Both the position numbers and the translations under genes were made by a program. This document shows positions 47,813 to 58,399 of a DNA stretch of 64,000 nt, one piece after another (position 1 is the stretch's first letter; the number at the start of each line of letters is the position of its first letter). Source of the DNA: Salinimonas lutimaris (GTDB lineage: Bacteria; Pseudomonadota; Gammaproteobacteria; Enterobacterales; Alteromonadaceae). Location of the stretch: assembly GCF_005222225.1 (NCBI RefSeq), contig NZ_CP036536.1, positions 1,512,001 to 1,576,000 of the forward strand, read 5' to 3'. The notes below the pieces were generated by a model that had not been told where the DNA came from, did not search any database, and saw only the letters and a list, made by a program, of their open reading frames with translations.

Positions 47813-48416
47813 GTTTGTGATCCTTCTACCACTCGTAGACGCTTCTACTTTTATTGTATTTATAGTTGATGAACGCGGGGTTGGCTGTTGCCGCCTTATT
47901 TTTGCTGTTGTGCGGCGACAAAATTCCCACTAAGACTATTGCGACACTAAGCCTAGCTTAAATTTCGCAACTGAGGAAGTCAGAGCAGGTGGGAAATCAA
48001 CCAGTTGCCAACCTGAAACCGGTCAAATGCGTTTAAACTGTTCATCCTGAATGATGATGCTGTCATTTTTATTATGCGCTGAGGTATTTATCAGCAAATA
48101 GCGCCTTAGTTATACACAGTTATACAATTGACTGTAAGCAATATGCGCGGCACTTTTTTGTTCAGTAAATTAATGTTTGTTGGCAGGTACAATGACATAA
48201 CTGGTTGAGCAGTTTGATAATAATTTATAGCTTTTATGCCAATAATGATGTTGCGTAAGGGATTACTCACATTTTTGTTGTCTGAATGGCTGCTTCATGT
48301 TTACATAGCCGCGCATTTTTATTGGCCTTAAGGCCGTATTAATAGATTGTCTAATGTAAATTTCATCTGGTACAATCAGTTGAATAATAAAAGAAGATAA
48401 GTTCAGGCGATAAATT
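47813..48416. other. 604-nt intergenic region between nhaB and fadR
   Basis: A/T-rich, with no convincing open frame. It should hold the nhaB promoter on one side and the fadR promoter on the other. A perfect 12-bp palindrome GGCCTTAAGGCC lies at 48325-48336, about 80 nt before the fadR start, of unknown meaning. The rest shows nothing I can name; no tRNA or known RNA was recognised. Confidence 0.6.
48347..48381 (+). promoter_or_regulatory. fadR promoter overlapped by a FadR box
   Basis: TTGTCT (48347-48352) and TACAAT (48371-48376) are spaced by 18 nt. ATCTGGTACAATCAGTT (48365-48381) matches the FadR operator: compared with the E. coli fadB site ATCTGGTACGACCAGAT it differs at three of 17 positions. 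The box covers the -10 element, so autorepression is expected. Confidence 0.65.
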
Positions 48417-49133
48417 ATGATCTATAAGGCGCAAAGTCCTGCCGGATTTGCTGAAGAATATATTGTTGAGTCGATTTGGAGTGGTCGGTTTCCGCCGGGC
48501 ACAATTTTGCCTGCTGAGCGCGAGCTATCCGAACTCATCGGCGTAACCCGGACAACTTTGCGTGAAGTGTTGCAACGACTGGCCCGTGATGGCTGGTTGA
48601 CGATTCAGCATGGTAAGCCCACCAAGGTAAATAACTTTTGGGAAACCTGTGGTCTGAATATTCTGGAGACGCTGGCGCGCCTCGACCAGGAAGGTATTCC
48701 TGAACTGGTGGATAATCTGCTGGCTGCCCGCACTAACCTGAGTGCGGTATTCATTCGCGGTGCAATACGCCACAATCAGGAAAAAGCGGTTGAGATCATC
48801 GCCCGCTACAAAGACGTGGAAGCCGACGGTATGGCGTTTGCGCAGTACGATTATCAGATGAATCACGACCTGGCCCTGGCTTCCGGCAACAATGTTTTTG
48901 TGCTGATGATGAATGGCTTCCGTGGGCTGTACTCACGGATAGGTGGTTATTTCTTCTCTCATACCAGCGCCCAGGATGTAGCACGTAACTTCTACGAAAA
49001 GCTATTGGCAGTCGCCGAAGCCGGTGAGTACGAAAAAGTCCCGGCCGTGGTCAGAGCCTACGGGATTGAGTCCGGTAAGGTGTGGCAGCAGGTGCGTGAC
49101 GAAATGCCAAAAGATATTGTCGACTCTTTATAA
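48417..49133 (+). CDS. fadR: Fatty acid metabolism regulator FadR
   Basis: A 238-residue GntR-family regulator. It represses beta-oxidation genes and, in E. coli, activates unsaturated fatty acid synthesis, releasing DNA on binding long-chain acyl-CoA. The N-terminal winged helix ([71 protein letters not shown]) has the [18 protein letters not shown] recognition region. The C-terminal all-helical acyl-CoA domain follows, with the conserved [23 protein letters not shown] segment. It is divergent from nhaB as in E. coli. A FadR box overlaps its own promoter. Confidence 0.97.
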   Translation: MIYKAQSPAGFAEEYIVESIWSGRFPPGTILPAERELSELIGVTRTTLREVLQRLARDGWLTIQHGKPTKVNNFWETCGLNILETLARLDQEGIPELVDNLLAARTNLSAVFIRGAIRHNQEKAVEIIARYKDVEADGMAFAQYDYQMNHDLALASGNNVFVLMMNGFRGLYSRIGGYFFSHTSAQDVARNFYEKLLAVAEAGEYEKVPAVVRAYGIESGKVWQQVRDEMPKDIVDSL

Positions 49134-49162
49134 ACCGGTTTTTTGAATCAGGCAGTATAAAC

Positions 49163-49190
49163 AAAGGCGGGGCAAACCCGCCTTTATTGT
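49163..49190 (+). terminator. Terminator of fadR
   Basis: AAAGGCGGG and CCCGCCTTT form a 9-bp stem with a GCAAA loop followed by ATTGTTTTTATT. Confidence 0.85.
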
Positions 49191-49247
49191 TTTTATTCCT
49201 GTTGTGGGTGACTTCAGGGCCTATCTACTGCAGACAGGAGGCAGGTT

Positions 49248-49625
49248 ATGAGTGCAAAACATGTCGTGTGGTTTGAAATTCTGGTTAATGACATTGAGCG
49301 GGCGCAGACCTTTTACGAAACGGTGTTGGCGACCTCACTGGAAGCGTTGGCAGACCCCACTGACGAATCCGTACAAATGCGTATGTTTCCGGCCGATACG
49401 GAACAGCACGGATGCGGTGGTGCGCTGGTGCAAAACCGTGACGCCAGCCCCGGCGGAAGCAGTGTCATTTATTTTGCATGTAACAATTGCAGTGTTGAGG
49501 AAAGCCGGGTGGAGGCTGCCGGTGGCAAGGTGTTACAAAGCAAAATGAAAATTGGTGAATATGGTTTTGTCAGTCTGATTAAAGACACAGAAGGCAATAC
49601 AGTGGGGCTGCATTCTACACAGTAG
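49248..49625 (+). CDS. VOC-family (glyoxalase-like) protein
   Basis: A 125-residue single-domain protein with the two beta-alpha-beta-beta-beta units of the vicinal oxygen chelate fold: VVWFEILVNDIERAQTFYETVL at the start and GEYGFVSLIKDTEGNTVGLHST at the end. The metal-ligand positions are not all obvious, so it may be an enzyme or a binding protein. AGGAGG precedes the ATG. It stands alone, convergent with the next gene. Confidence 0.85.
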   Translation: MSAKHVVWFEILVNDIERAQTFYETVLATSLEALADPTDESVQMRMFPADTEQHGCGGALVQNRDASPGGSSVIYFACNNCSVEESRVEAAGGKVLQSKMKIGEYGFVSLIKDTEGNTVGLHSTQ

Positions 49626-49644
49626 GTATGCTGACGCCTGGCGC

Positions 49645-51075
49645 TTACTTTTTGCTCCACAGATTCTGATTTTTTTTATCACCAAAATAATCGGACGGTT
49701 CCCACCATCCGGGCACCAGATCCTGCGCCGCATCGGCGCTGGCATTTTTGGTCAACTGCGACATGATCGATTGTAACCGCTCGGTATCAATCCGTTTGAG
49801 TTTTTTGCGGTTGGCCTGGAAATACAGATTTTGTGCCTTGCCAATAACCAGGTCGGCCCCTGATGAAATAAACTGCAGGTTTCTGGATACAACCCGACAT
49901 ACCGGTTCGACCGGGTTAGCCGGGTTCAGTCCGGTCACAATAGCATATTCAAACTGGTTTTTTTCATAGCCCTGTTCGTTCACCGGAATGAAGGTAACGC
50001 CAAACCCCTGTGGGAAATACCCCACCATCTTAATAAATGCATTGGCCAGCTTGGCATTAATCGCTCCTTTTTTGGCCATCTGCTCAATCAGTAAATAGCC
50101 CCTGGGCAATTCTTCCCGGCTGTAATCCTGTTTGGTAGACAGCACAATAGACACATAAATCTGGGGGACTTTGAGCAATTCCCCTAAGCCGGTTTTTGAC
50201 AAAAATGCGTCCTGCACCAGCTGTTCACGAAACTGATTAGCCTGTTGGTGAATTTGGACAAAACGATGCTTATCTTCAGCTGCCGTACCGGTAAATTCCG
50301 GCACCCCCAACCCCCGGCGCAGATAATCCAGCGTATGCGCATAATTCAGTTTCAGCAGTCCCTTACGGCTGTGTTCATCCAACAACCGGAACTCATCCTG
50401 CTCGCCGTCATCACCAAAAAGAATACTCTTTGCCTCGGGATGATTCAGCCCGATATCCTGCAACAGGGCACTGCTTATCAGGGGAATCGCCAGTTCGCTG
50501 CGCCATTTTTGCAGCCAGTAGCTATTGCCCTGATAGCGTGAGAATGCGTCACGGTAAAGCTGCAGGTAAGGGTGTGCAATGGATTCATCCAGAATGAGGG
50601 TATCAACCAGGCGCAGTAATAAAACCGCTTTATACAACGGTTTTAAACGCTGATGGCGGCGGGCAAAGTTACCTCTACCACCGGGTGTGAGCAGCATTAT
50701 GGTTCCTAGCAGGCGGGCACTTTGTTGCTGCGTGTCTTTAACCGTATCGCCCTCACTGAGGCTGAGCAGAAGATCACAAACCTCAGTCAACCGTTGTAGT
50801 CTGGCCAGTCTGTCAGACTCCAGTTTATGCCGGGTCTGGCGAATATTACGCACCAAATCAGGGCTTAAGCTTTCATCGGGATATTTTTGACGAAAGTTGT
50901 CTGCCTGAGCCTCGAGCATTTTTAGTTGGGTGATACGCGCCGGTGTGCCGGCATAGTATTGACTGGCATCAGCAAATACGGACGGCTTCTGCGGATCGGC
51001 CGGACAAATGGCTTCCATCAGCTTTTTCACCTGTTGAGTATAATAAATATCCGGACTTTCTGCTTGCCTGGTCAC
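49645..51075 (-). CDS. Degenerate HD-GYP-like protein
   Basis: A 476-residue cytoplasmic protein of no named family. The helical N-terminal third is followed by a region that tracks an HD-GYP c-di-GMP phosphodiesterase domain. SALLQDIGL (residues 203-210) stands where LLHDIGK is expected. DEFRLLDEHSRKGLLKL (228-242) matches the later E....H...G stretch. IYVSIVLSTKQDYSREELPRGYLLIEQM (307-333) resembles the helix after the GYP motif, and FIKMVGYFPQGFGVTFIPVNEQG (347-369) resembles the HD-GYP C-terminal strands. The metal-binding His of HD is Gln and no HHE..DG.GYP motif is visible, so it is probably catalytically inactive. This is my inference; a structural comparison would settle it. Confidence 0.6.
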   Translation of the reverse strand: MTRQAESPDIYYTQQVKKLMEAICPADPQKPSVFADASQYYAGTPARITQLKMLEAQADNFRQKYPDESLSPDLVRNIRQTRHKLESDRLARLQRLTEVCDLLLSLSEGDTVKDTQQQSARLLGTIMLLTPGGRGNFARRHQRLKPLYKAVLLLRLVDTLILDESIAHPYLQLYRDAFSRYQGNSYWLQKWRSELAIPLISSALLQDIGLNHPEAKSILFGDDGEQDEFRLLDEHSRKGLLKLNYAHTLDYLRRGLGVPEFTGTAAEDKHRFVQIHQQANQFREQLVQDAFLSKTGLGELLKVPQIYVSIVLSTKQDYSREELPRGYLLIEQMAKKGAINAKLANAFIKMVGYFPQGFGVTFIPVNEQGYEKNQFEYAIVTGLNPANPVEPVCRVVSRNLQFISSGADLVIGKAQNLYFQANRKKLKRIDTERLQSIMSQLTKNASADAAQDLVPGWWEPSDYFGDKKNQNLWSKK

Positions 51076-51238
51076 GCGGTTCCCTAAAAGTGTGTGGTCA
51101 TTGCGACTTTATTTACTGTGATAATAGAAAAATACAGTGTCGCGTTAAACCGGAATTTGAATAAAAACTGGCAATTCGCCCGGTTGTGTTGCATTAATGT
51201 TAATAGTCACTGTTTATGCTTATGTTTACAATAACCTA

Positions 51239-52858
51239 ATGATAGCCACAGAATTTGATTTTATCATCATTGGCGCTGGTTCTGCCGGAGCTGTGCTGGC
51301 CCATCGACTCAGTGCTGACAAGCAGGTCAGTGTCTGTTTACTGGAAGCCGGCGGAAAGGATCGTCATCCATTAATACATATTCCTTTCGGGCTGGCAGGA
51401 TTATCCCGGGTGACGTCGGTAAACTGGGGTTATCACACCGCACCCCAGCCTCAGCTTAATCAGCGCGAGCTTTTTTGGCCCCGGGGTAAAACATTAGGTG
51501 GCAGCAGTGCCATCAATGCTATGTGTTATATTCGTGGACAGTACAGTGACTATGATGACTGGGCCGCTGCCGGAGCAAGCGGATGGAGCGCTAAGGAAGT
51601 ATTACCGGTATTTCGCCGCTCCGAGCACTTTTGTGACGCAGAAGATGAATTTCATGGTATCGGCGGGCCATTACACGTTGAGCGGCTGCGTCACATTGAC
51701 CCGTTATCCGGCGCTTTTGTCAGCAGCGCCGCGGAGGTTGGGCTGGCCCAGCTTAATGACTTCAATCGCCAGCACCGGGAAGGGCTGGGGTTGTATCATG
51801 TTACCCAGAAAAATGGGCAGCGCTGCTCCACCGCGGTCGGCTTTTTAGCCCATGCCCGGTATCAGGAAAATCTGACAATAATTACCCGATGTCTGGCTGA
51901 AAAGATCCTGCTTAACGAGGATGTGGCAACCGGTGTGCAAATCCAGCACAACGGGCAGACGGTGAAACTGAAAGCGCATCGTGAAGTGATTATTGCTGGT
52001 GGCGCGATAAATACACCACAATTGCTAATGTTGTCGGGGATTGGTCCGGAAGATGAATTGCACCGGCACGGCATTACAGTGAAAAAGCATCTACCCGGGG
52101 TCGGGCAAAATCTGCAGGATCATCTCGATGTCATTATCCAGAACAGTGCTTCAAGGGCCGCCGGTTACGGCCTGACCGTTGGCGCTATTGCTGGCTTTGT
52201 TGCGCAGGGGGTTAAATATCTGACCGGGCGGCAGGGCATGCTCAGTTCTAATATTGCAGAAGCCGGTGGTTTTGCCTCATCTTCGCTGGCAAGCGCAGAT
52301 AAACCCGACCTGCAATTTCACTTTATTCCGGCCATTTTAAATGATCATGGCCGGCGCTTCAGTTATGGCTACGGCTATGGCTTGCACGTATGCAATCTGT
52401 ATCCGCGCTCCCGGGGACGCATCCGGCTACATTCCTCCCGGGCTGAAAGCGCGCCGCTGATTGACCCCTGCTATCTGACTCACCCCGAGGATTTACAAAT
52501 CATGCTGGAGGGTATTCGCCTGGCCCGGCGGATTTTACAGGCCAGCCCGTTTGATAAGTGGCGCGGTCAGGAGCGATTGCCCGGTGCAACAAAAACCACT
52601 GACGAGGCCCTGACGGCGTTTATTCGCCAGTATGCAGAAACCGTTTATCATCCGGCCGGTACATGCAAAATGGGCGCTGAGGATGACCCAATGACCGTGG
52701 TCAACAGCCGCTTGCAGGTCAAGGGTTTTGAAAACCTGCGGGTGGCCGATGCGTCGGTGATGCCGAGTCTGCCTGGTGGCAATACCAATGCACCCACCAT
52801 TATGATTGCCGAGCAGGCTGCCTCATTTATTCAGACTTGTCACACGAGCCCTGCATAA
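51239..52858 (+). CDS. GMC-family FAD-dependent oxidoreductase (choline dehydrogenase-like)
   Basis: A 539-residue flavoenzyme that oxidises alcohols. The FAD-binding GxGxxG is in DFIIIGAGSAGAVLAHRL. WPRGKTLGGSSAINAMCYIRGQ is GMC signature 1, and GAINTPQLLMLSGIGP is signature 2. The catalytic His pair lies near YHPAGTCKMG and GGNTNAPTIMIAEQA. The substrate is unknown; relatives oxidise choline, long-chain or polyethylene glycol alcohols. ATG 51239 gives the usual N-terminus (a frame extension to 51197 adds a non-conserved stretch). Its 3' end overlaps the end of the convergent TetR gene by 32 nt. Confidence 0.9.
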   Translation: MIATEFDFIIIGAGSAGAVLAHRLSADKQVSVCLLEAGGKDRHPLIHIPFGLAGLSRVTSVNWGYHTAPQPQLNQRELFWPRGKTLGGSSAINAMCYIRGQYSDYDDWAAAGASGWSAKEVLPVFRRSEHFCDAEDEFHGIGGPLHVERLRHIDPLSGAFVSSAAEVGLAQLNDFNRQHREGLGLYHVTQKNGQRCSTAVGFLAHARYQENLTIITRCLAEKILLNEDVATGVQIQHNGQTVKLKAHREVIIAGGAINTPQLLMLSGIGPEDELHRHGITVKKHLPGVGQNLQDHLDVIIQNSASRAAGYGLTVGAIAGFVAQGVKYLTGRQGMLSSNIAEAGGFASSSLASADKPDLQFHFIPAILNDHGRRFSYGYGYGLHVCNLYPRSRGRIRLHSSRAESAPLIDPCYLTHPEDLQIMLEGIRLARRILQASPFDKWRGQERLPGATKTTDEALTAFIRQYAETVYHPAGTCKMGAEDDPMTVVNSRLQVKGFENLRVADASVMPSLPGGNTNAPTIMIAEQAASFIQTCHTSPA

Positions 52859-53441
52859 ACAGATCCGCGGCGGTGTCGCACATCTCGTCAATATGGCTGC
52901 TATGAGCATAAATGCCGTCAATCAGTAAGCGGGCAATACCGTGCAGGGTGCCCCAGGTGACCTGTGCCAGCCGCAGGGTGTCGTGTCCGCCGGGCAGTAA
53001 GCGTTGCTCCTGCCAGTAGCGGGTCATACTGACCTGAAACTGAAAGCAAGGGTACGCTACTTCTTTTAGATCACTGGTAGCCGACTGCTCCTGCCAGATG
53101 GTTCGGCCAAACATCAGCTCGTACAGCTGCGGGTTATCTGCTGCATAACGAATATACCGGTGTACAAACTGACGAAAGCGCTCCCTGGCCGGCACATCGT
53201 GCTGTTCAAAAATGTGTCGGGCAGTGTCATGCCATTGACTGAAACCCTGCGCGGCAATGGCGCTCAGTAACGCATTTTTATCTTTAAAATGATGATACGG
53301 CGCTGACCGGGATACTCCGGCATCCTCTGCCAGCTTACGCAGCGACAGGCTGTCGATGCCATGGGCAGACAACCGCGCAGTGGCGACTTTAACCAGTGTC
53401 GCGCGTAAATCGCCGTGATGATAGGTGTGGGTATTGGCCAT
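52827..53441 (-). CDS. TetR-family transcriptional regulator
   Basis: A 204-residue repressor. The N-terminal helix-turn-helix (LVKVATARLSAHGIDSLSLRKLAEDAGVSRSAPYHHFKDKNALLSAIAAQGF, residues about 15-65) is followed by a ligand-binding domain with the WHG-type pattern (TWGTLHGIARLLIDG). It is divergent from the dienoyl-CoA isomerase gene. Between them lies a TTGACACTGTCAA palindrome plus a second related repeat, which are its most likely operators. It probably senses an acyl-CoA or fatty-acid-derived ligand. Its 3' end overlaps the convergent GMC gene. Confidence 0.9.
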   Translation of the reverse strand: MANTHTYHHGDLRATLVKVATARLSAHGIDSLSLRKLAEDAGVSRSAPYHHFKDKNALLSAIAAQGFSQWHDTARHIFEQHDVPARERFRQFVHRYIRYAADNPQLYELMFGRTIWQEQSATSDLKEVAYPCFQFQVSMTRYWQEQRLLPGGHDTLRLAQVTWGTLHGIARLLIDGIYAHSSHIDEMCDTAADLFMQGSCDKSE

Positions 53442-53472
53442 GACATTTTCAACTACTGCAAAATCTTTCTAC

Positions 53473-53527
53473 AGATTACGTTTTATCTTGACACTGTCAA
53501 CATTGGCTTTTATCTTGACGCTGTCCA
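53473..53527. promoter_or_regulatory. Divergent promoters sharing a palindromic operator
   Basis: A perfect palindrome TTGACACTGTCAA (53488-53500) supplies the -35 TTGACA in both directions. Plus-strand promoter: TTGACA, 17 nt, TATCTT (53511-53516). Minus-strand promoter for the TetR gene: TTGACA, 16 nt, TAATCT (53478-53473). The 20-bp element TTTTATCTTGACACTGTCAA (53481-53500) recurs 27 bp later as TTTTATCTTGACGCTGTCCA (53508-53527), with two mismatches. Confidence 0.75.
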
Positions 53528-53555
53528 GTTTGCAAAATTGTTAACGGAGAGCGCC

Positions 53556-54416
53556 ATGGAAGCAGCCACTTCTGCTACACCGCAATACACAACTTTAACC
53601 GTGAGCGAGGAAGGACCGATCGCCCACATTCAGCTGTCCCGGCCTGATGCCCTTAATAGTATGGTGCCGGCGTTCTGGAATGAGTTACCGGCCGCGATCA
53701 GGGCCATTGATGATGTAGCCCGGGCCAGGGTGATTGTGATTTCTTCCACCGGTAAACACTTTTCGGCTGGTATGGATCTCTCTGTATTTGAAAATATGGC
53801 ACAGAGCTTTACCGGTGATCCGGCGCGTAGCGCTGAACAGATGCGCCGGCAGGTTCATCTGCTGCAGGCCAGTTTTAATAGTATTGAGCAGGCGCGAATG
53901 CCAGTTCTGGCTGCCGTACAGGGCGGTGCGATAGGTGGCGCGGTAGACTTGTTATGTGCCTGCGATATGCGTTATTGCACGGACGATGCGTTTTTTACCA
54001 TTAAAGAAACACAAATTGGTATGACCGCGGATTTGGGCACGCTACAGCGCTTGCCCAAGCTAATCCCGGTGGGCCTGGCCAAAGAGCTGGCTTATACCGG
54101 CCGCCAATTTTCCGCCCGGGAGGCGCAGCAGGCAGGCTTTGTCAATCAGACCTACACTGATCAGGCAGCCATGCTCGATGGCGTCATGCAGATTGCCCGG
54201 CAGATAGCGATGAACTCACCGGTAGCCGTAAGCGGTACCAAAACCATGATTAATTATGCGGTGGACCATACCGTGGCTGAAAGCCTGGAATACATGGCCA
54301 CCTGGCAAGCCGGCATGTTTCAGATGGAAGATGTCCTGACCGCGATTAAAGCGCAAAAGCAAAAAGTTGCGCCCGAATTTGCCCCGCTAAAGCGTGGCCT
54401 GCACAGTATGAAGTAA
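53556..54416 (+). CDS. Delta3,5-Delta2,4-dienoyl-CoA isomerase-like crotonase
   Basis: A 286-residue crotonase-fold enzyme. The oxyanion-hole segments are KHFSAGMDLS and QGGAIGGAVDLL. Acidic residues D131, E151 and D159 in AVDLLCACDMRYCTDD, FFTIKETQIG and MTADLGTLQRLPK are spaced exactly as Asp176, Glu196 and Asp204 of rat ECH1, the peroxisomal/mitochondrial dienoyl-CoA isomerase. It therefore likely shifts 3,5-dienoyl-CoA to 2,4-dienoyl-CoA during breakdown of unsaturated fatty acids with odd-position double bonds. The next gene is a 2,4-dienoyl-CoA reductase, the following step. The start is ATG 53556 with ACGGAGAG upstream; the frame is open upstream through the promoter. Confidence 0.85.
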   Translation: MEAATSATPQYTTLTVSEEGPIAHIQLSRPDALNSMVPAFWNELPAAIRAIDDVARARVIVISSTGKHFSAGMDLSVFENMAQSFTGDPARSAEQMRRQVHLLQASFNSIEQARMPVLAAVQGGAIGGAVDLLCACDMRYCTDDAFFTIKETQIGMTADLGTLQRLPKLIPVGLAKELAYTGRQFSAREAQQAGFVNQTYTDQAAMLDGVMQIARQIAMNSPVAVSGTKTMINYAVDHTVAESLEYMATWQAGMFQMEDVLTAIKAQKQKVAPEFAPLKRGLHSMK

Positions 54417-54425
54417 GAGGAATAA

Positions 54426-56486
<2,061 letters not shown>

Positions 56487-56504
56487 AGCGAGTTTTACAA
56501 TAGC

Positions 56505-56532
56505 AAAACGGGCGCTAATCGCGCCCGTTTTT
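56505..56532. terminator. Bidirectional terminator
   Basis: AAAACGGGCGC and GCGCCCGTTTT form a stem with a TAATC loop, A residues on one side and T on the other. It serves fadH on the plus strand and the OYE gene on the minus strand. Confidence 0.92.
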
Positions 56533-56538
56533 TATTGC

Positions 56539-57624
56539 TTATTTCGTATTCATAAACGGATAGTCGGTATAGCCTTTTTCCTCGCCCTGATAAAAGGTAT
56601 CGTAATCAGGGGCGTTAAGCGTTGCGCCGGCTTCAAAGCGCTCCGCTAAATCCGGATTGGCAATATACGCCCGGCCAAAAGTGACAGCATCGGCAAAGCC
56701 CGATTCCATCGCATTTTGTGCCGTCAGATAATCATAGTCGCCATTGGCGATATAAAATCCGTTCCAGCAGTTACGCAGACTTTCCTGAATCTTAAGATCA
56801 TGATTGTTGGTATCCATACCGGGAAAACGCTCTACCATATGTAAATAGGCCAGCCCGTATGTGTTAAGCTTTTCAATATAGTAGGTAAAACTGTTCAGCG
56901 GATCGCTATCAGCAATGTCATTCTGATTTCCGATAGGGGATAATCTCACCCCCACCTGATTGGGCGCCCAGATGCTCAGTACTGCTTCTGTTACCTCGTT
57001 GAGCAGACGCATACGGTTTTCCAGTGAGCCACCGTATTCATCATCGCGCTGGTTAGTTTTATCCCGTAAAAACTGGTCTAGCAGATAGCCGTTGGCAGCG
57101 TGGATTTCAACACCGTCAAAGCCCGCTTCCTTAGCATTTTCTGCTGCTGTTCGATAATCCTCGATGGTGCTTTTAATCTCTTCGATGCTCATGGCCTTAG
57201 GCATAGAAGCCGGCTGCTTTTGACCGTCGAAAAACACTTCAACGTCAGGTTTAATCGCAGAAGGCGCCAGAGGAGCATCGCCGTCGGGCTGAAAATGACT
57301 ATGACTGATCCGCCCTACGTGCCATAACTGCATAAAGATTTTTCCGCCCTTGGCATGTACGGCCTCAGTAATTTCCCGCCACTTCTGAACATGCTCTGCG
57401 GTGTAAATGCCGGGAGTACGGATATAGCCTTTGCCCTGCGGGTTAATCTGCGTAGCCTCGGTCAGAATCATGCCTGCGCTGGCTCGCTGCTGGTAATACG
57501 TGAGCGCCAGGTCCGACGGTACGTCGGTCTCGTCATGCGCGCGGCTACGGGTTAACGGTGCCATAAAAATACGGTTACGGATCTCAACAGCGCCCAGGCT
57601 GCCCTCAGAAAATAAATTCGCCAT
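56539..57624 (-). CDS. Old Yellow Enzyme-family alkene reductase
   Basis: A 361-residue FMN-dependent TIM-barrel ene-reductase of the NemA/OYE type. NRIFMAPLTRSRA is the FMN-binding start. The substrate-activating His-Asn or His-His pair region is HAANGYLLDQFLRDKTNQRDDEYGGSLENR, and VTFGRAYIANPDLAERF is near the C-terminus. It probably reduces activated C=C bonds of enones, maleimides or nitro compounds using NADPH, often in electrophile detoxification. ATG 57624 with GGAG upstream is used. It follows a DJ-1/PfpI gene, a common stress-response pairing. Confidence 0.93.
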   Translation of the reverse strand: MANLFSEGSLGAVEIRNRIFMAPLTRSRAHDETDVPSDLALTYYQQRASAGMILTEATQINPQGKGYIRTPGIYTAEHVQKWREITEAVHAKGGKIFMQLWHVGRISHSHFQPDGDAPLAPSAIKPDVEVFFDGQKQPASMPKAMSIEEIKSTIEDYRTAAENAKEAGFDGVEIHAANGYLLDQFLRDKTNQRDDEYGGSLENRMRLLNEVTEAVLSIWAPNQVGVRLSPIGNQNDIADSDPLNSFTYYIEKLNTYGLAYLHMVERFPGMDTNNHDLKIQESLRNCWNGFYIANGDYDYLTAQNAMESGFADAVTFGRAYIANPDLAERFEAGATLNAPDYDTFYQGEEKGYTDYPFMNTK

Positions 57625-57653
57625 GTATGCTCCAAAAAAATACAAAATAAGAA

Positions 57654-57685
57654 AAAGAAAAATGCGCCGGGGTCAGGCCCGGCGC
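57654..57685 (-). terminator. Terminator after the DJ-1/PfpI gene
   Basis: On the minus strand GCGCCGGG and CCCGGCGC form an 8-bp perfect stem, followed by ATTTTTCTTTTTC. It separates the DJ-1/PfpI gene from the OYE gene. Confidence 0.85.
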
Positions 57686-57692
57686 GAATACG

Positions 57693-58253
57693 TTAAGGCG
57701 TTTGAGCGGCGTGTTTACCTTCACGGAGCTCTTCTACTACCTTGTTGCAGAAGGCGGGCAGGTCATCGGGATTACGACTGGTGGTTAAACCCTGGTCAAC
57801 AACGACTTCCTCGTCAACCCAGTGACCCCCGGCGTTGATAATGTCGGTTTTAATGGAAGGAAATGAGGTGACGGTACGGCCGTTTAGCACGTCAGCCTCA
57901 ACCAGCATCCATGGACCATGACAGATGGCAGATACCGGCTTGTGCTGAACAAAAAAGTCACGCACAAAATTAACCCCTTTTTCGTTCATGCGCAGCGTAT
58001 CAGGGTTTAGCACACCGCCGGGAAGCACCAGCCCGTTGTAGTCATCAGCACTGATCTCATCCAGTGTTTTATCAACGTCAAAGGTATCGCCTTTATCGTC
58101 ATGGTTCATGCCCTGAATTTTGCCCGATTTGATTGACACGATATGCGCCTCTGCGCCTGCTTCACGGACCTTTTTAAGAGGCTCAGTCAGTTCAACCTGT
58201 TCAAAACCATCAGTGGCCAGAAATGCCACTTTTTTGCCGGATAGTACAGCCAT
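57693..58253 (-). CDS. DJ-1/PfpI-family protein
   Basis: A 186-residue class I glutamine-amidotransferase-like protein. VAFLATDGFEQVELTEPLKKVREAG opens the fold, and VLPGGVLNPDTLR is the oxyanion loop. The nucleophile cysteine is in AICHGPWMLVEADVLNGRTVTSF. This type (PfpI/YhbO-like) is tied to oxidative, thermal and electrophile stress and has been linked to glyoxalase or deglycase activities, which are debated. It lies upstream of the OYE gene on the same strand but is separated from it by a terminator. Confidence 0.92.
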   Translation of the reverse strand: MAVLSGKKVAFLATDGFEQVELTEPLKKVREAGAEAHIVSIKSGKIQGMNHDDKGDTFDVDKTLDEISADDYNGLVLPGGVLNPDTLRMNEKGVNFVRDFFVQHKPVSAICHGPWMLVEADVLNGRTVTSFPSIKTDIINAGGHWVDEEVVVDQGLTTSRNPDDLPAFCNKVVEELREGKHAAQTP

Positions 58254-58399
58254 TGGATGTCTCCTGCGTTATGAATGTGGGATAAGCTACGCCGTGAACC
58301 TTGGATTTGGTTTTCCGCAGGACATTAAATTTGGTTTGTTAAACAAATATATGAGACGGATTGCACAAAGTGATTATCTGACGGGGGGTACGCAACAAG

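Noticed and set aside
47813..48416. Possible small RNA or hidden gene between nhaB and fadR
   Set aside because: No terminator with promoter pair, tRNA fold or credible frame was seen; only the palindrome and the fadR promoter stand out.
53415..53555. 47-residue extension of the dienoyl-CoA isomerase
   Set aside because: It reads through both operators and the -10 box and repeats FYLDTVNIGFYLDAV only because of the DNA repeat.
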